A DNA stretch of 64,000 nucleotides from Thermomonas flagellata (GTDB taxonomy: Bacteria; Pseudomonadota; Gammaproteobacteria; Xanthomonadales; Xanthomonadaceae): positions 1-64,000 of the forward strand of contig NZ_JAJOZK010000005.1 of the NCBI RefSeq assembly GCF_022419185.1. Reading direction: 5' to 3'. The translations under genes were made by a program, and so were the position numbers. Numbering within the stretch: the first letter of the stretch is position 1; every line of letters begins with the position of its first letter. Below are positions 18,413-26,433 of the stretch, piece by piece. The notes below the pieces were generated by a model. It searched no databases, had not been told where the DNA came from, and worked only from the letters and a program-made list of their open reading frames with translations.

Positions 18413-19458
18413 TCATCGGGATCGCCGGAACCGAACTGCGCGCGCAGGAGCGCGACTGGCTGCAGCATCCTGCCTGCGCCGGCGCGATCCTGTTCGCGCG
18501 CAACGTCGCTTCGCGGGAACAGGTGGCCGAACTCACCGCCGCGATCCGCGCCGCCGCGGCGCGCCCGCTGCTGCTGTGCGTGGACCAGGAGGGCGGGCGC
18601 GTGCAGCGCCTGCGCGAGGGCCACACCGCGCTACCGGCGCTGCACGGCTTCGATGCGCTGTACCGGCGCGACCCGCAGGCGGCGCTGGCGCTGGCGCGCG
18701 AGCACGCCTGGCTGATGGCCAGCGAGGTGCGCGCCGCCGGGTTCGACCTCAGCTTCGCGCCGGTGGTGGACCTGGCCCGCGGCAACCGCGCGATCGGCAA
18801 CCGTGCATTCTCCGCCGACCCACAGGTGGTCGCGGCGTTCGCCGCGGCCTACGTGGCCGGCATGCACGAGGCCGGGATGGCCGCCACCCTCAAGCATTTC
18901 CCCGGGCACGGCTCGGTCGCCGAGGACACCCATTTCGAGGCCGCGGTGGACGACCGTCCGCTGGAGGCCCTGCGCCGCGAGGACCTGGTGCCGTTCGCGG
19001 CCGGCATCGCCGCCGGCGCGGATGCGGTGATGATGGCGCACGTCACCTATCCGCAGGTCGCGCCGGAGCCGGCCGGGTACTCGCCGCGCTGGATCGGCGA
19101 CATCCTGCGCGGCGAGCTGGGCTTCCGCGGGGTGGTGTTCGCCGATGACATCGGGATGGCGGCGGCGACCCCGGTCGGGGGGGTGGCCGCGCGGATCGCG
19201 GCGCACCTGGACGCCGGCTGCGACGTGGTGCCGGTCTGCCACCCGGAGCTGGTGCCAGAGGCGCTGCAGGCGCTGCAAGGCCGACCTGCGAACACCGCCG
19301 CGCTGCTCGGCCTGATCGGGCGCGGCCCGCTCGGCTGGGACGCGCTGCTGGCCGATCCCCGCCACGCACAGGCGCGCGCCGCGCTGGTGCAGGTGCCGAC
19401 GCCAGGGGCGGATGCCGCGATCGCCTCCGGCGCCAACGATGCGGGGTACCTGGCGTGA
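18406..19458 (+). CDS. nagZ: Beta-N-acetylhexosaminidase (murein recycling)
   Basis: Cytosolic glycoside hydrolase family 3 enzyme that removes GlcNAc from anhydromuropeptides. The 350-residue TIM barrel has [22 protein letters not shown], the [14 protein letters not shown] loop carrying the catalytic His/Asp dyad, and the nucleophile Asp in [11 protein letters not shown]. Length is typical. The ATG lies inside the end of the CYTH gene. The stop overlaps the hpt GTG. Links functionally to the murein-peptide cluster at 50-56 kb. Confidence 0.93.
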   Translation: MLIIGIAGTELRAQERDWLQHPACAGAILFARNVASREQVAELTAAIRAAAARPLLLCVDQEGGRVQRLREGHTALPALHGFDALYRRDPQAALALAREHAWLMASEVRAAGFDLSFAPVVDLARGNRAIGNRAFSADPQVVAAFAAAYVAGMHEAGMAATLKHFPGHGSVAEDTHFEAAVDDRPLEALRREDLVPFAAGIAAGADAVMMAHVTYPQVAPEPAGYSPRWIGDILRGELGFRGVVFADDIGMAAATPVGGVAARIAAHLDAGCDVVPVCHPELVPEALQALQGRPANTAALLGLIGRGPLGWDALLADPRHAQARAALVQVPTPGADAAIASGANDAGYLA

Positions 19459-20012
19459 GCGCGCCGCGCCTGGCCGACGCGCTGGCGCATGCGCGCCTGC
19501 TGCACGACCACGTCGCGCTGGAGCAGGCGATCGCGCGGATCGCGGTCGAACTGCGCGCGGCCTATGCCGACGGCGAGGTGCCGCTGCTGCTGACGGTGAT
19601 GCACGGCGGCATGCCGTTCGCGGCGCAGCTGGCGCTGGCGCTCGGCGAACTCGGGCTGGACCTGCAGTTCGACTACCTGCATGCGACCCGCTACCGCGGC
19701 CAGACCACCGGTTCCGGGCTGGCCTGGCTGCACCGCCCGGCGACGCCCCTGCGCGGGCGGCGGGTGCTGCTGGCCGACGACATCCTCGACGAGGGCCACA
19801 CCCTGCTGGCGGTCAAGCAGTGGTGCGAGGACCAGGGCGCGGCCGAGGTGCGGGTGGCGGTGCTCGCGCGCAAGCGCCACGACCGCTGCGTGGCCGGGAT
19901 CGCGGCCGACCACGTCGGGGTCGAAGTGCCGGACGCCTACGTGTTCGGCTACGGCATGGACTTCCACGAGCAGGGCCGCAACCTGCCGGCGATCTACGCG
20001 CTGGGGGACTAG
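19455..20012 (+). CDS. hpt: Hypoxanthine-guanine phosphoribosyltransferase
   Basis: Purine salvage: hypoxanthine or guanine plus PRPP to IMP or GMP. 185 residues of type I PRTase fold with the PRPP motif [13 protein letters not shown] near 110-122, the early [11 protein letters not shown] loop and the C-terminal [18 protein letters not shown] hood. Starts with GTG overlapping the nagZ stop (GTGA). The next gene makes hypoxanthine from methylthioinosine, so the two form a salvage pair. Confidence 0.92.
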   Translation: MSAPRLADALAHARLLHDHVALEQAIARIAVELRAAYADGEVPLLLTVMHGGMPFAAQLALALGELGLDLQFDYLHATRYRGQTTGSGLAWLHRPATPLRGRRVLLADDILDEGHTLLAVKQWCEDQGAAEVRVAVLARKRHDRCVAGIAADHVGVEVPDAYVFGYGMDFHEQGRNLPAIYALGD

Positions 20013-20069
20013 CGGAATTGCGATGGCGGCCGGCGCGTGCGTCTGCCTGCGACGAAGACGGAGTCGACG

Positions 20070-20828
20070 ATGACCATCGAACTGGCCGTGATCGGCGGCA
20101 CCGGCGTGTATGCGCTGGGCGAGCTGGCCGAGGTCGAAACCCACCAGCCGGTGACGCCCTACGGCGCGCCCTCGGGCCCGGTGCGGGTGGGCCTGTATGC
20201 AGGCCGGCGGGTGGCCTTCCTGGCCCGCCACGGCGAAGGCCACGCGCTGCCGCCGCACCGCATCAACTACCGCGCCAACCTCGCCGCGCTGAAGGCGCTG
20301 GGGGCGCAGCGGGTGCTGGCCCTGAACACCGTCGGCGGCATCACCGTAGGCTACGGCCCGCGCGTGCTGGCCTGCCCGGACCAGCTCATCGACTACACCT
20401 GGGGCCGCATCTCCACCTTCTGCGAGGAGCCGGGCAGCGAAGTGCTGCACGTGGACTTCGGGGAACCGTACACCCCGTCGCTGCGGCGGCAGGTGCTGGC
20501 CGCGGCGGCGTGCGCCGGGGTGGCGGTGGTGGACGGCGGCTGCTACGGCACGACCCAGGGCCCGCGCCTGGAGACCCGCGCCGAGATCGCGCGGATGCGC
20601 CGCGACGGCTGCGACCTGGTCGGCATGACCGGAATGCCGGAAGCCGGGCTGGCGCGCGAGCTGGGGCTGGACTACGCCTGCCTGGCGATCGTCGCCAACT
20701 GGGCGGCCGGGGCCGGTCCCACTCCGGACGAGGTGATCACCCTGCAGGACGTGCTGGCCAACGTCGCCGCGGCCATGCAGGAGGTGCCGCGGATCCTGCA
20801 CGCATTGCTCGCCGGCGGCGAGGGCTGA
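20070..20828 (+). CDS. S-methyl-5'-thioinosine phosphorylase
   Basis: A 252-residue MTAP/PNP-family phosphorylase: VIGGTGVY at the N-terminus, [18 protein letters not shown] (phosphate/ribose site), and the purine-site region [16 protein letters not shown]. Gammaproteobacterial members of this length next to hpt act on 5'-methylthioinosine, giving hypoxanthine and methylthioribose-1-phosphate. Specificity versus methylthioadenosine is inferred from lineage and neighbour. Own ATG with an upstream purine-rich site 57 nt after hpt. Confidence 0.82.
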   Translation: MTIELAVIGGTGVYALGELAEVETHQPVTPYGAPSGPVRVGLYAGRRVAFLARHGEGHALPPHRINYRANLAALKALGAQRVLALNTVGGITVGYGPRVLACPDQLIDYTWGRISTFCEEPGSEVLHVDFGEPYTPSLRRQVLAAAACAGVAVVDGGCYGTTQGPRLETRAEIARMRRDGCDLVGMTGMPEAGLARELGLDYACLAIVANWAAGAGPTPDEVITLQDVLANVAAAMQEVPRILHALLAGGEG

Positions 20829-20856
20829 TTGCAAGTGCCGGAAGTTGGTGCATACT
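20829..20856 (+). promoter_or_regulatory. Candidate promoter of the cold shock gene
   Basis: TTGCAA (20829-20834), a 16-nt spacer and CATACT (20851-20856) make a plausible sigma-70 promoter starting right at the upstream stop codon. It would leave a 5' leader of about 50-58 nt before the ATG, short for cold-inducible cspA leaders. Confidence 0.45.
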
Positions 20857-20914
20857 CGGCCTGCCGCGCGTGCGGCATTGGTCGGCAACGCATCCGCAAG
20901 AGGTCAGGGCATCC

Positions 20915-21121
20915 ATGCAATACGGCACCGTGAAGTGGTTCAACGACGCCAAGGGCTTCGGGTTCATCTCCCCCGAGGACGGCAGCGCAGACGTGTTCGT
21001 GCATTTCTCGGCGATCGACGCCAAGGGCTTCCGCAGCCTGCAGGAAGGCCAGCGCGTCAGCTACGAAGTGCAGCAGGGGGCGAAGGGCCTGCAGGCGGCC
21101 GGGGTCAAGGTCGTCGCCTGA
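20915..21121 (+). CDS. Cold shock-like protein
   Basis: A 68-residue single cold-shock (OB-fold) domain, an RNA chaperone. RNP1 is [11 protein letters not shown] and RNP2 is DVFVHFSAI, both intact, with the aromatic Trp8, Phe and His faces that stack on single-stranded nucleic acid. Length is typical (67-70). Has its own upstream promoter candidate and a strong intrinsic terminator right after it, so it is likely a monocistronic transcript. Which csp paralogue it is cannot be told. Confidence 0.95.
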   Translation: MQYGTVKWFNDAKGFGFISPEDGSADVFVHFSAIDAKGFRSLQEGQRVSYEVQQGAKGLQAAGVKVVA

Positions 21122-21144
21122 GCCGTCCCGTTCCGGATTCCACG

Positions 21145-21170
21145 AGCCCCGCCCCGTGCGGGGCTTTTTT
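21145..21170 (+). terminator. Intrinsic terminator of the cold shock gene
   Basis: Stem AGCCCCG (21145-21151) / CGGGGCT (21159-21165), 7-nt loop, followed by a run of six T. This is one of the clearest rho-independent terminators in the window. Confidence 0.9.
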
Positions 21171-21245
21171 CATGTGCGCGCAGCACCGATGCCCGCACAA
21201 TCGCCGGCATCGCCGCACGCAATCACCGCACCCAGGAGGGCCGCC

Positions 21246-22871
21246 ATGGACGCATTCGCCACCCACGAGGTCTTCAACCAGCCGCCGCCGTTCTTCCCGC
21301 GCGATCTGTGGGCCGACGATGCGGCCCTGCGCGAGGCGGTCGCGCGCGAGGGCGGGCAGGGCTTCGCGCCGCGCCTGGCGGCCTACGGGGCGCTGGCCGG
21401 CGCCGAACTGCCGGCGCTGGCGGACGAGGCCCACCGCGACCGCCCGCGCCTGTGCGCCTACGACCGCTACGGCCACCGCATCGACCAGGTCGCGTTCCAT
21501 CCGGCCTACCACCGCATCATGCAGGCGGCGATCGAACACGGCGTGGCCGGGCTGTCGTGGGCGCAGCCGGAGCCGGGGGCGCACGTCGCGCGCGCGGCGC
21601 TGAGCTATCTGCATTACCAGGTCGAGCCGGGCAGCAGTTGCCCGCTGACCATGACCCACGCGGCGGTGCCGGTGCTGCGCCAGGTGCCGGCGCTGCGGCA
21701 TTGGGCGGACAAGGCGCAGGCCTTCGCCTACGACGGCAGCGACCGGCCGATGGCGGCCAAGCCCGGGATCACCCTTGGCATGGGCATGACCGAGAAGCAG
21801 GGCGGCAGCGACGTGCGCGCCAACACTACCCGCGCCGAGCCGCTGGCGGTGCCCGGCGAGTACGCGCTGGTCGGGCACAAGTGGTTCTTCTCGGCGCCGA
21901 TGTCGGACGGCTTTCTGGTGCTGGCGCAGGCGGCGGGCGGACTGACCTGCTTCCTGCTGCCGCGCTGGCGCCCGGACGGCAGCCGCAATGCGCTGCGCCT
22001 GCGGCGGCTGAAGGACAAGCTGGGCGACTGGTCGAACGCGTCCTCGGAGGTCGAGTTCGAGCAGGCCTGGGCGCAGCGGATCGGCGAGGAGGGGCGCGGG
22101 GTGGCGACCATCCTCGAGATGGTGATGCTGACCCGGCTGGACTGCATGCTCGGCTCCGCCGGGCTGATGCGGATCGCGCTGGCGCAGGCGCTGCACCACG
22201 CCCGCCACCGGCGCGCGTTCGGGCGGCCGCTGCTGCAGCAGCCGTTGATGCGCAGCGTGCTGGCCGACCTCGCACTGGAGGCGGAGGCCGCGATCGCCTT
22301 CGCGTTCCGGGTCGCCGGCGCGGTCGACCGCGCCGGCCACGATGCGCAGGAGGCGGCCTACGCGCGGATCGCCACGGCGCTCGGCAAGTACTGGATCTGC
22401 AAGCGCGCCCCGGCCTTCGCCAACGAGGCGCAGGAGTGCCTGGGCGGCGCCGGCTACGTGGAGGAATCCGGCCTGCCGCGGCTGTACCGGCAGGCGCCGC
22501 TGAACTCGATCTGGGAGGGCAGCGGCAACATCCAATGCCTGGACGTGCTGCGCGCGCTGGCGCGCGAGCCGGCGACCGCGCAGGCGCTGCTGGCCGAGTG
22601 GGAGGCGGCGCGCGGGCTGGACCCGGCGTTCGACGCCGCGTTCGCCGCGCTGGCACCGCGGCTGTCCGCCGGCGTGGCCGAGGCGCAGGCGCGCTTCTTC
22701 GTGGAGCGCCTGGCGCTGCTGGCGCAGGGCGCGATCCTGCTGCGCGCCGGGCATCCGCTGGCGGGCGACTGGTGCCGCACCCGGCTCGCGGCCGGCGGCG
22801 GTGCGACCTACGGCGCGCTGGCGGCGGCCGTGGACGTGGACGCCGCGCTGGCGCGGGTGCTGCCGGACTGA
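21246..22871 (+). CDS. AidB-like acyl-CoA dehydrogenase
   Basis: A 541-residue flavoprotein of the AidB/isovaleryl-CoA dehydrogenase branch: MTEKQGGSDVRANTTRAEP is the FAD-binding signature of AidB proteins, followed by KWFFSAPMSDGFLVLA. The helical C-terminal domain has QECLGGAGYVEESGLPRLYR and NSIWEGSGNIQCLDVLRAL. Length equals E. coli AidB (about 541), a DNA-binding alkylation-response protein. Physiological substrate is unknown. Good Shine-Dalgarno (AGGAGG) before the ATG. Monocistronic between a terminator and a convergent gene. Confidence 0.85.
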   Translation: MDAFATHEVFNQPPPFFPRDLWADDAALREAVAREGGQGFAPRLAAYGALAGAELPALADEAHRDRPRLCAYDRYGHRIDQVAFHPAYHRIMQAAIEHGVAGLSWAQPEPGAHVARAALSYLHYQVEPGSSCPLTMTHAAVPVLRQVPALRHWADKAQAFAYDGSDRPMAAKPGITLGMGMTEKQGGSDVRANTTRAEPLAVPGEYALVGHKWFFSAPMSDGFLVLAQAAGGLTCFLLPRWRPDGSRNALRLRRLKDKLGDWSNASSEVEFEQAWAQRIGEEGRGVATILEMVMLTRLDCMLGSAGLMRIALAQALHHARHRRAFGRPLLQQPLMRSVLADLALEAEAAIAFAFRVAGAVDRAGHDAQEAAYARIATALGKYWICKRAPAFANEAQECLGGAGYVEESGLPRLYRQAPLNSIWEGSGNIQCLDVLRALAREPATAQALLAEWEAARGLDPAFDAAFAALAPRLSAGVAEAQARFFVERLALLAQGAILLRAGHPLAGDWCRTRLAAGGGATYGALAAAVDVDAALARVLPD

Positions 22872-22881
22872 CCGCGCCCGC

Positions 22882-23892
22882 TCACCCCGGCGTCCACCGG
22901 ATCAGGCCGTCGGCACAGTCGGCCAGCACCTGCGCCACGCCGCGCGGCTGCCAGCCCAACAGTGCCCGCGCGGGCGTGCTGTCGGCGCCGCGCCAGCGGC
23001 TAAGGTCGCCGGCCAGCGGGCGCAGGCCCGGGTCCAGCCGCAGCAGCAGGCGTGCGAGCGCGTCCGGGAGCTCGCGCACCGGACCGCGGCGGCCGGCGTG
23101 GGCGCGCACGTGGCGGGCCAGCTGCGCCAGCCACAGGAACTCCCCGGCACTGGCGATGAAGCGCCGGCCCGGTGCCTGCGGATGCGCCAGCGCGCGCAGG
23201 TGCAGGTCGGCGACGTCGCGCACGTCGACCACGCCGTAGCACAGCCGCGGCAGCAGCGGCAGGGGCGTGCGCAGCAGGCCGCGCACCAGCCGCAGCGAGG
23301 CCGCGAGCGGCCCGGGCGGAGGCGGACCGACGATCAGCACCGGGTTCACCGCCACCAGCTCGAACGGCTGCCCGAGGCGGGCATGCAGCGTCCACGCCGC
23401 CTGCTCGGCCAGGGTCTTGGCGCGGACATAGGCGGTGATCCCGGGGCCGTCGAGCGACGACCAGTCGCGGGCGCCGAACGGCGCGGCGCGCTCGGGATGC
23501 CCATAGCCGACCGCGGCGAACGAGGAGGTCAGCACCACCCGCCGCACGCCGGCGCGGGCGGCCGCGTGCAGCACGCGCAGGGTGCCGCCGCGCGCGGCCG
23601 GCAGCAGCGCGTCGGGGTCGCGCGGCAGGCGCGCCGGGAACGGGCTGGCCACGTGCAGCACGCGGTCGCAGCCGGCCACCGCCGCGTCCCAGCCGGCGTC
23701 GTCCTCCAGCCGCGCGGTGAACAGCCGCAGCCGCTGCGGATCGATCCCGGCGGCGGCCAGCCGCGCCTGCAGGCGCGCGCCGGCGGCCGGATCGCGCACG
23801 CTGGCGTGCACCGCCTCGCCGCGCGCGAGCAGGGCGGCGACCAGCTGCCCGGCGAGGAAGCCGGAACCGCCGGTGACCAGCACCCGCGCCAC
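22882..23892 (-). CDS. NAD(P)-dependent extended SDR (epimerase/dihydroflavonol reductase-like)
   Basis: 336 residues with a Rossmann nucleotide motif VTGGSGFLAGQ at the N-terminus, the SSFAAVGYG catalytic Ser region and the YVRAK catalytic Tyr-Lys pair. A variable C-terminal substrate domain is also present. The family includes dihydroflavonol-4-reductase-like and 3-beta-hydroxysteroid dehydrogenase-like enzymes, and the substrate is not predictable. GTG start, 7 nt after the ABC transporter stop, so it is the last gene of a three-gene operon. Confidence 0.82.
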   Translation of the reverse strand: MARVLVTGGSGFLAGQLVAALLARGEAVHASVRDPAAGARLQARLAAAGIDPQRLRLFTARLEDDAGWDAAVAGCDRVLHVASPFPARLPRDPDALLPAARGGTLRVLHAAARAGVRRVVLTSSFAAVGYGHPERAAPFGARDWSSLDGPGITAYVRAKTLAEQAAWTLHARLGQPFELVAVNPVLIVGPPPPGPLAASLRLVRGLLRTPLPLLPRLCYGVVDVRDVADLHLRALAHPQAPGRRFIASAGEFLWLAQLARHVRAHAGRRGPVRELPDALARLLLRLDPGLRPLAGDLSRWRGADSTPARALLGWQPRGVAQVLADCADGLIRWTPG

Positions 23893-23899
23893 GGCGCCG

Positions 23900-25666
23900 T
23901 CAGTCCAGGAACTGCAGTTTCGCGAGCTCGGCGTACAGCCCGCCCTGCGCCAGCAACTGCGCGTGGGTGCCTTCCGCCACCACCTGCCCGGCGTCCATCA
24001 CCACGATGCGGTCGGCGCGCAGCACGGTGGCCAGCCGGTGCGCGATCACCAGGGTGGTGCGCCCGGCCATCAGGTGCTCCAGCGCGACCTGCACCGCGCG
24101 TTCGCTCTGCGCGTCCAGCGCCGAGGTGGCCTCGTCCAGCAGCAGCACCGGGGCGTCCTTGAGCAGCGCGCGCGCGATCGCGATGCGCTGCTGCTGGCCG
24201 CCGGACAGGCGCGCGCCGCGCTCGCCCAGTTCGGTCGCATAGCCCTGCGGCAGGGCGCGGATGAACTCGTCGGCTTCCGCGCGCCGCGCCGCCTGCTCGA
24301 CCTCGGCGTCGCTCGCCTCCAGATGGCCGTAGCGGATGTTGTCGCGCGCGCTGGCGGCGAAGATCACCGGCGCCTGCGGCACCAGCCCGATCGCCTCGCG
24401 CAGCTGCACCGGATCGACCTCGCGCAGGTCGATCCCGTCCACCAGGATGCGGCCGGCCTGGGGGTCGTGGAAGCGCAGCAGCAGCGCCAGCACGGTGCTC
24501 TTGCCGGCGCCGGACGGGCCCACCAGCGCCACCGTCTCGCCGGGCGCGATGCGCAGACTGAAGTCGCGCAGGGCGGGGCGCTCGGGATGCTGCGGGTAGT
24601 GGAAGGTCACCGCCTCGAACGCGATCTCGCCGCGCAGCGGGCGCGGCAGCGCGCGCGGCGAGGCCGGCGCGGTGATCGCCGCGCGCTCGCGCAGCAGGTC
24701 GTCGATCCGGCCCATGCCGCCGGCGGCCTTCTGCAGCTCGTTCCAGACCTCCGCCAGCGCCGCCACCGAGCCGCCGCCGAACACCGCGTACAGCACGAAC
24801 TGCAGCAGGGTGCCGGCGCTCATGCGGCCGGCGATCACGTCGTGCGCGCCCGACCACAGCACCAGCGAGATCGCGCCGAAGAACAGGGTGATGGTGGTGC
24901 CGGTCATCAGCGCCTGCGCGCCGATCCGCCGACGCGCCACGCCCACCGCGTGCGCCACCGCCTGCGCGAAGCGGCCGCGCTCGTAGGCCTCGCGCGCGTG
25001 CGCCTGCACCGTGCGCACCGCGCCCAGGGTCTCGCTGGCCAGCGCGTTGGCCTCGGCCACCTTGTCCTGGCTGTGGCGCGCGACCTTGCGGATGCGGCGC
25101 GCGCCGAGCACCACCGGCAGCACCGCCGCCGGGATGCCGAGCAGCGCCCACGCCGCCAGCCGCGGGCTGGTGACGAACAGCATCACCAGCGCGCCGATCG
25201 CGGTGATGCTGCTGCGCAGGGCGATCGACATCACGCTGCCGACCAGGTTGCGGATCAGCTCGACGTCGGCGGTCAGGCGCGAGACCAGCTCGCCGCTGCG
25301 GGTGCGGTCGTGGAACTCGGCGTCCAGCGCGATCAGGTGCGCGTAGAGCGTGGTGCGCAGGTCGGCCACCACCTTCTCGCCGAGCAGGGAAACGAAGAAG
25401 AAGCGCGCCGCGGTCGCCACCGCCAGCACCAGCGCGACCGCAAACAACAGCAGGAAGGCGCGGTCGATCTGCCCGGGGGCGCCGCTGCGGAAGCCGTGGT
25501 CGATCATGGTGCGGAACGCGACCGGCAGGCTCAGCGAGGCCGTCGAGGACGCCCCGAGGGCCAGCAACCAGGCGACGAACAGCGGGCGGTGGCGGCGGAT
25601 GAACGGCCACAGCGCACGCAGGGATCCGATGGGCGCCCGCGCGGGCGCCGGGTCAGCAGCAGTCAT
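23900..25666 (-). CDS. ABC exporter, fused permease-ATPase (MsbA-like)
   Basis: 588 residues: a six-helix exporter transmembrane domain (about 20-320) and a nucleotide-binding domain (about 350-585). The ATPase part has Walker [11 protein letters not shown]-loop [10 protein letters not shown], signature [15 protein letters not shown], Walker [13 protein letters not shown] and H-loop VIAHRLAT. Type I homodimeric exporters of this kind move lipids or drugs. Substrate unknown. This is probably an MsbA paralogue rather than the lpxK-linked msbA itself, since no lipid A gene is near. ATG start 25 nt after the preceding stop. Confidence 0.88.
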   Translation of the reverse strand: MTAADPAPARAPIGSLRALWPFIRRHRPLFVAWLLALGASSTASLSLPVAFRTMIDHGFRSGAPGQIDRAFLLLFAVALVLAVATAARFFFVSLLGEKVVADLRTTLYAHLIALDAEFHDRTRSGELVSRLTADVELIRNLVGSVMSIALRSSITAIGALVMLFVTSPRLAAWALLGIPAAVLPVVLGARRIRKVARHSQDKVAEANALASETLGAVRTVQAHAREAYERGRFAQAVAHAVGVARRRIGAQALMTGTTITLFFGAISLVLWSGAHDVIAGRMSAGTLLQFVLYAVFGGGSVAALAEVWNELQKAAGGMGRIDDLLRERAAITAPASPRALPRPLRGEIAFEAVTFHYPQHPERPALRDFSLRIAPGETVALVGPSGAGKSTVLALLLRFHDPQAGRILVDGIDLREVDPVQLREAIGLVPQAPVIFAASARDNIRYGHLEASDAEVEQAARRAEADEFIRALPQGYATELGERGARLSGGQQQRIAIARALLKDAPVLLLDEATSALDAQSERAVQVALEHLMAGRTTLVIAHRLATVLRADRIVVMDAGQVVAEGTHAQLLAQGGLYAELAKLQFLD

Positions 25667-25691
25667 GCCGACATGGTAGCCGCAGGCGGGT

Positions 25692-26303
25692 TCAGGGGGA
25701 GGGTGCGGCCAGTGCCTGCAGCTCCGGCGGCAGCGGCTGCTGCGGGTAGCGGCGGCGGAATTCGGCCAGGCCCGCGCGCGCCTCCGCCTCCTGGCCGGCG
25801 CGCCACAGCGCCAGGATGCGCGCCATCCAGGCCTGGCGGAGGGCCGGATCGTCCAGGGTGGCCGGCGGCAGCGCGTGGGCGTCCTCGGGGATCGCGTCCT
25901 CCTGGGTCTCCGCCGGTGCGCGGGCATCCGCCTGCTCGGCGGCTGCCGGCATGGGGATGGCGGCTGGCGGGGGCGCTGGCTGGGCAGCGTCATTCGACTT
26001 CCGGGGCGCGGCGGCCGAGTCCTCCGCGTCCGCACGGGCCGCGACTGGGGGGCGCGCGGGCGGCGGCGGTGCCGGCCTGGCCGCGGCGGCGGGGGGCGAC
26101 GCGGCGCTCGGTGCGGCGCGTGGGTTGGGCGCAGGCGACGCGGAGAGCCGCCCGGCGCCAGGCGCAGGCGCTACGATGGTCGGGCCGCGCGCCTGCCAGG
26201 CGCGCCAGGCCAGTGCGCCGACCACCAGGGCAGCTCCGGCCCAGGCCAGTCGGCGCGTGGTGCCGCCAAATCCGAGGCGGAGGCTGCGGCGTTCAGTCGT
26301 CAT
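25692..26303 (-). CDS. Single-pass membrane protein with Pro/Ala-rich linker
   Basis: 203 residues: a basic N-terminus, one transmembrane helix (LAWAGAALVVGALAWRAW, about 18-36), and a long Pro/Ala-rich disordered stretch (about 45-140). A small helical C-terminus (about 150-195, ARILALWRAGQEAEARAGLA then EFRRRYP) resembles helices at the end of some anti-sigma-like membrane proteins. No known catalytic motif. It would span the periplasm from the inner membrane. Precedes and is probably co-transcribed with the ABC exporter. Function unknown. Confidence 0.65.
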   Translation of the reverse strand: MTTERRSLRLGFGGTTRRLAWAGAALVVGALAWRAWQARGPTIVAPAPGAGRLSASPAPNPRAAPSAASPPAAAARPAPPPPARPPVAARADAEDSAAAPRKSNDAAQPAPPPAAIPMPAAAEQADARAPAETQEDAIPEDAHALPPATLDDPALRQAWMARILALWRAGQEAEARAGLAEFRRRYPQQPLPPELQALAAPSP

Positions 26304-26420
26304 GCCATCAGCCTCGCATGTGTGCATCCACCTGCCCAGAGCCGGCGCGAGGTTGCTTCCGCAACGGTGCGCCGCCCGCCGGGATTGCCGGCGCCTGCCT
26401 CGTCTTGCGTAGATACCGGC

Positions 26421-26426
26421 TATGCT
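26421..26426 (+). promoter_or_regulatory. -10-like element just before the GAF-GGDEF-EAL gene
   Basis: TATGCT is followed by 7 nt and the ATG at 26434. The earlier in-frame ATG at 26422 lies inside this hexamer and would not be transcribed from it, which is why the later start was chosen. Confidence 0.4.
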
Positions 26427-26433
26427 CACCAGC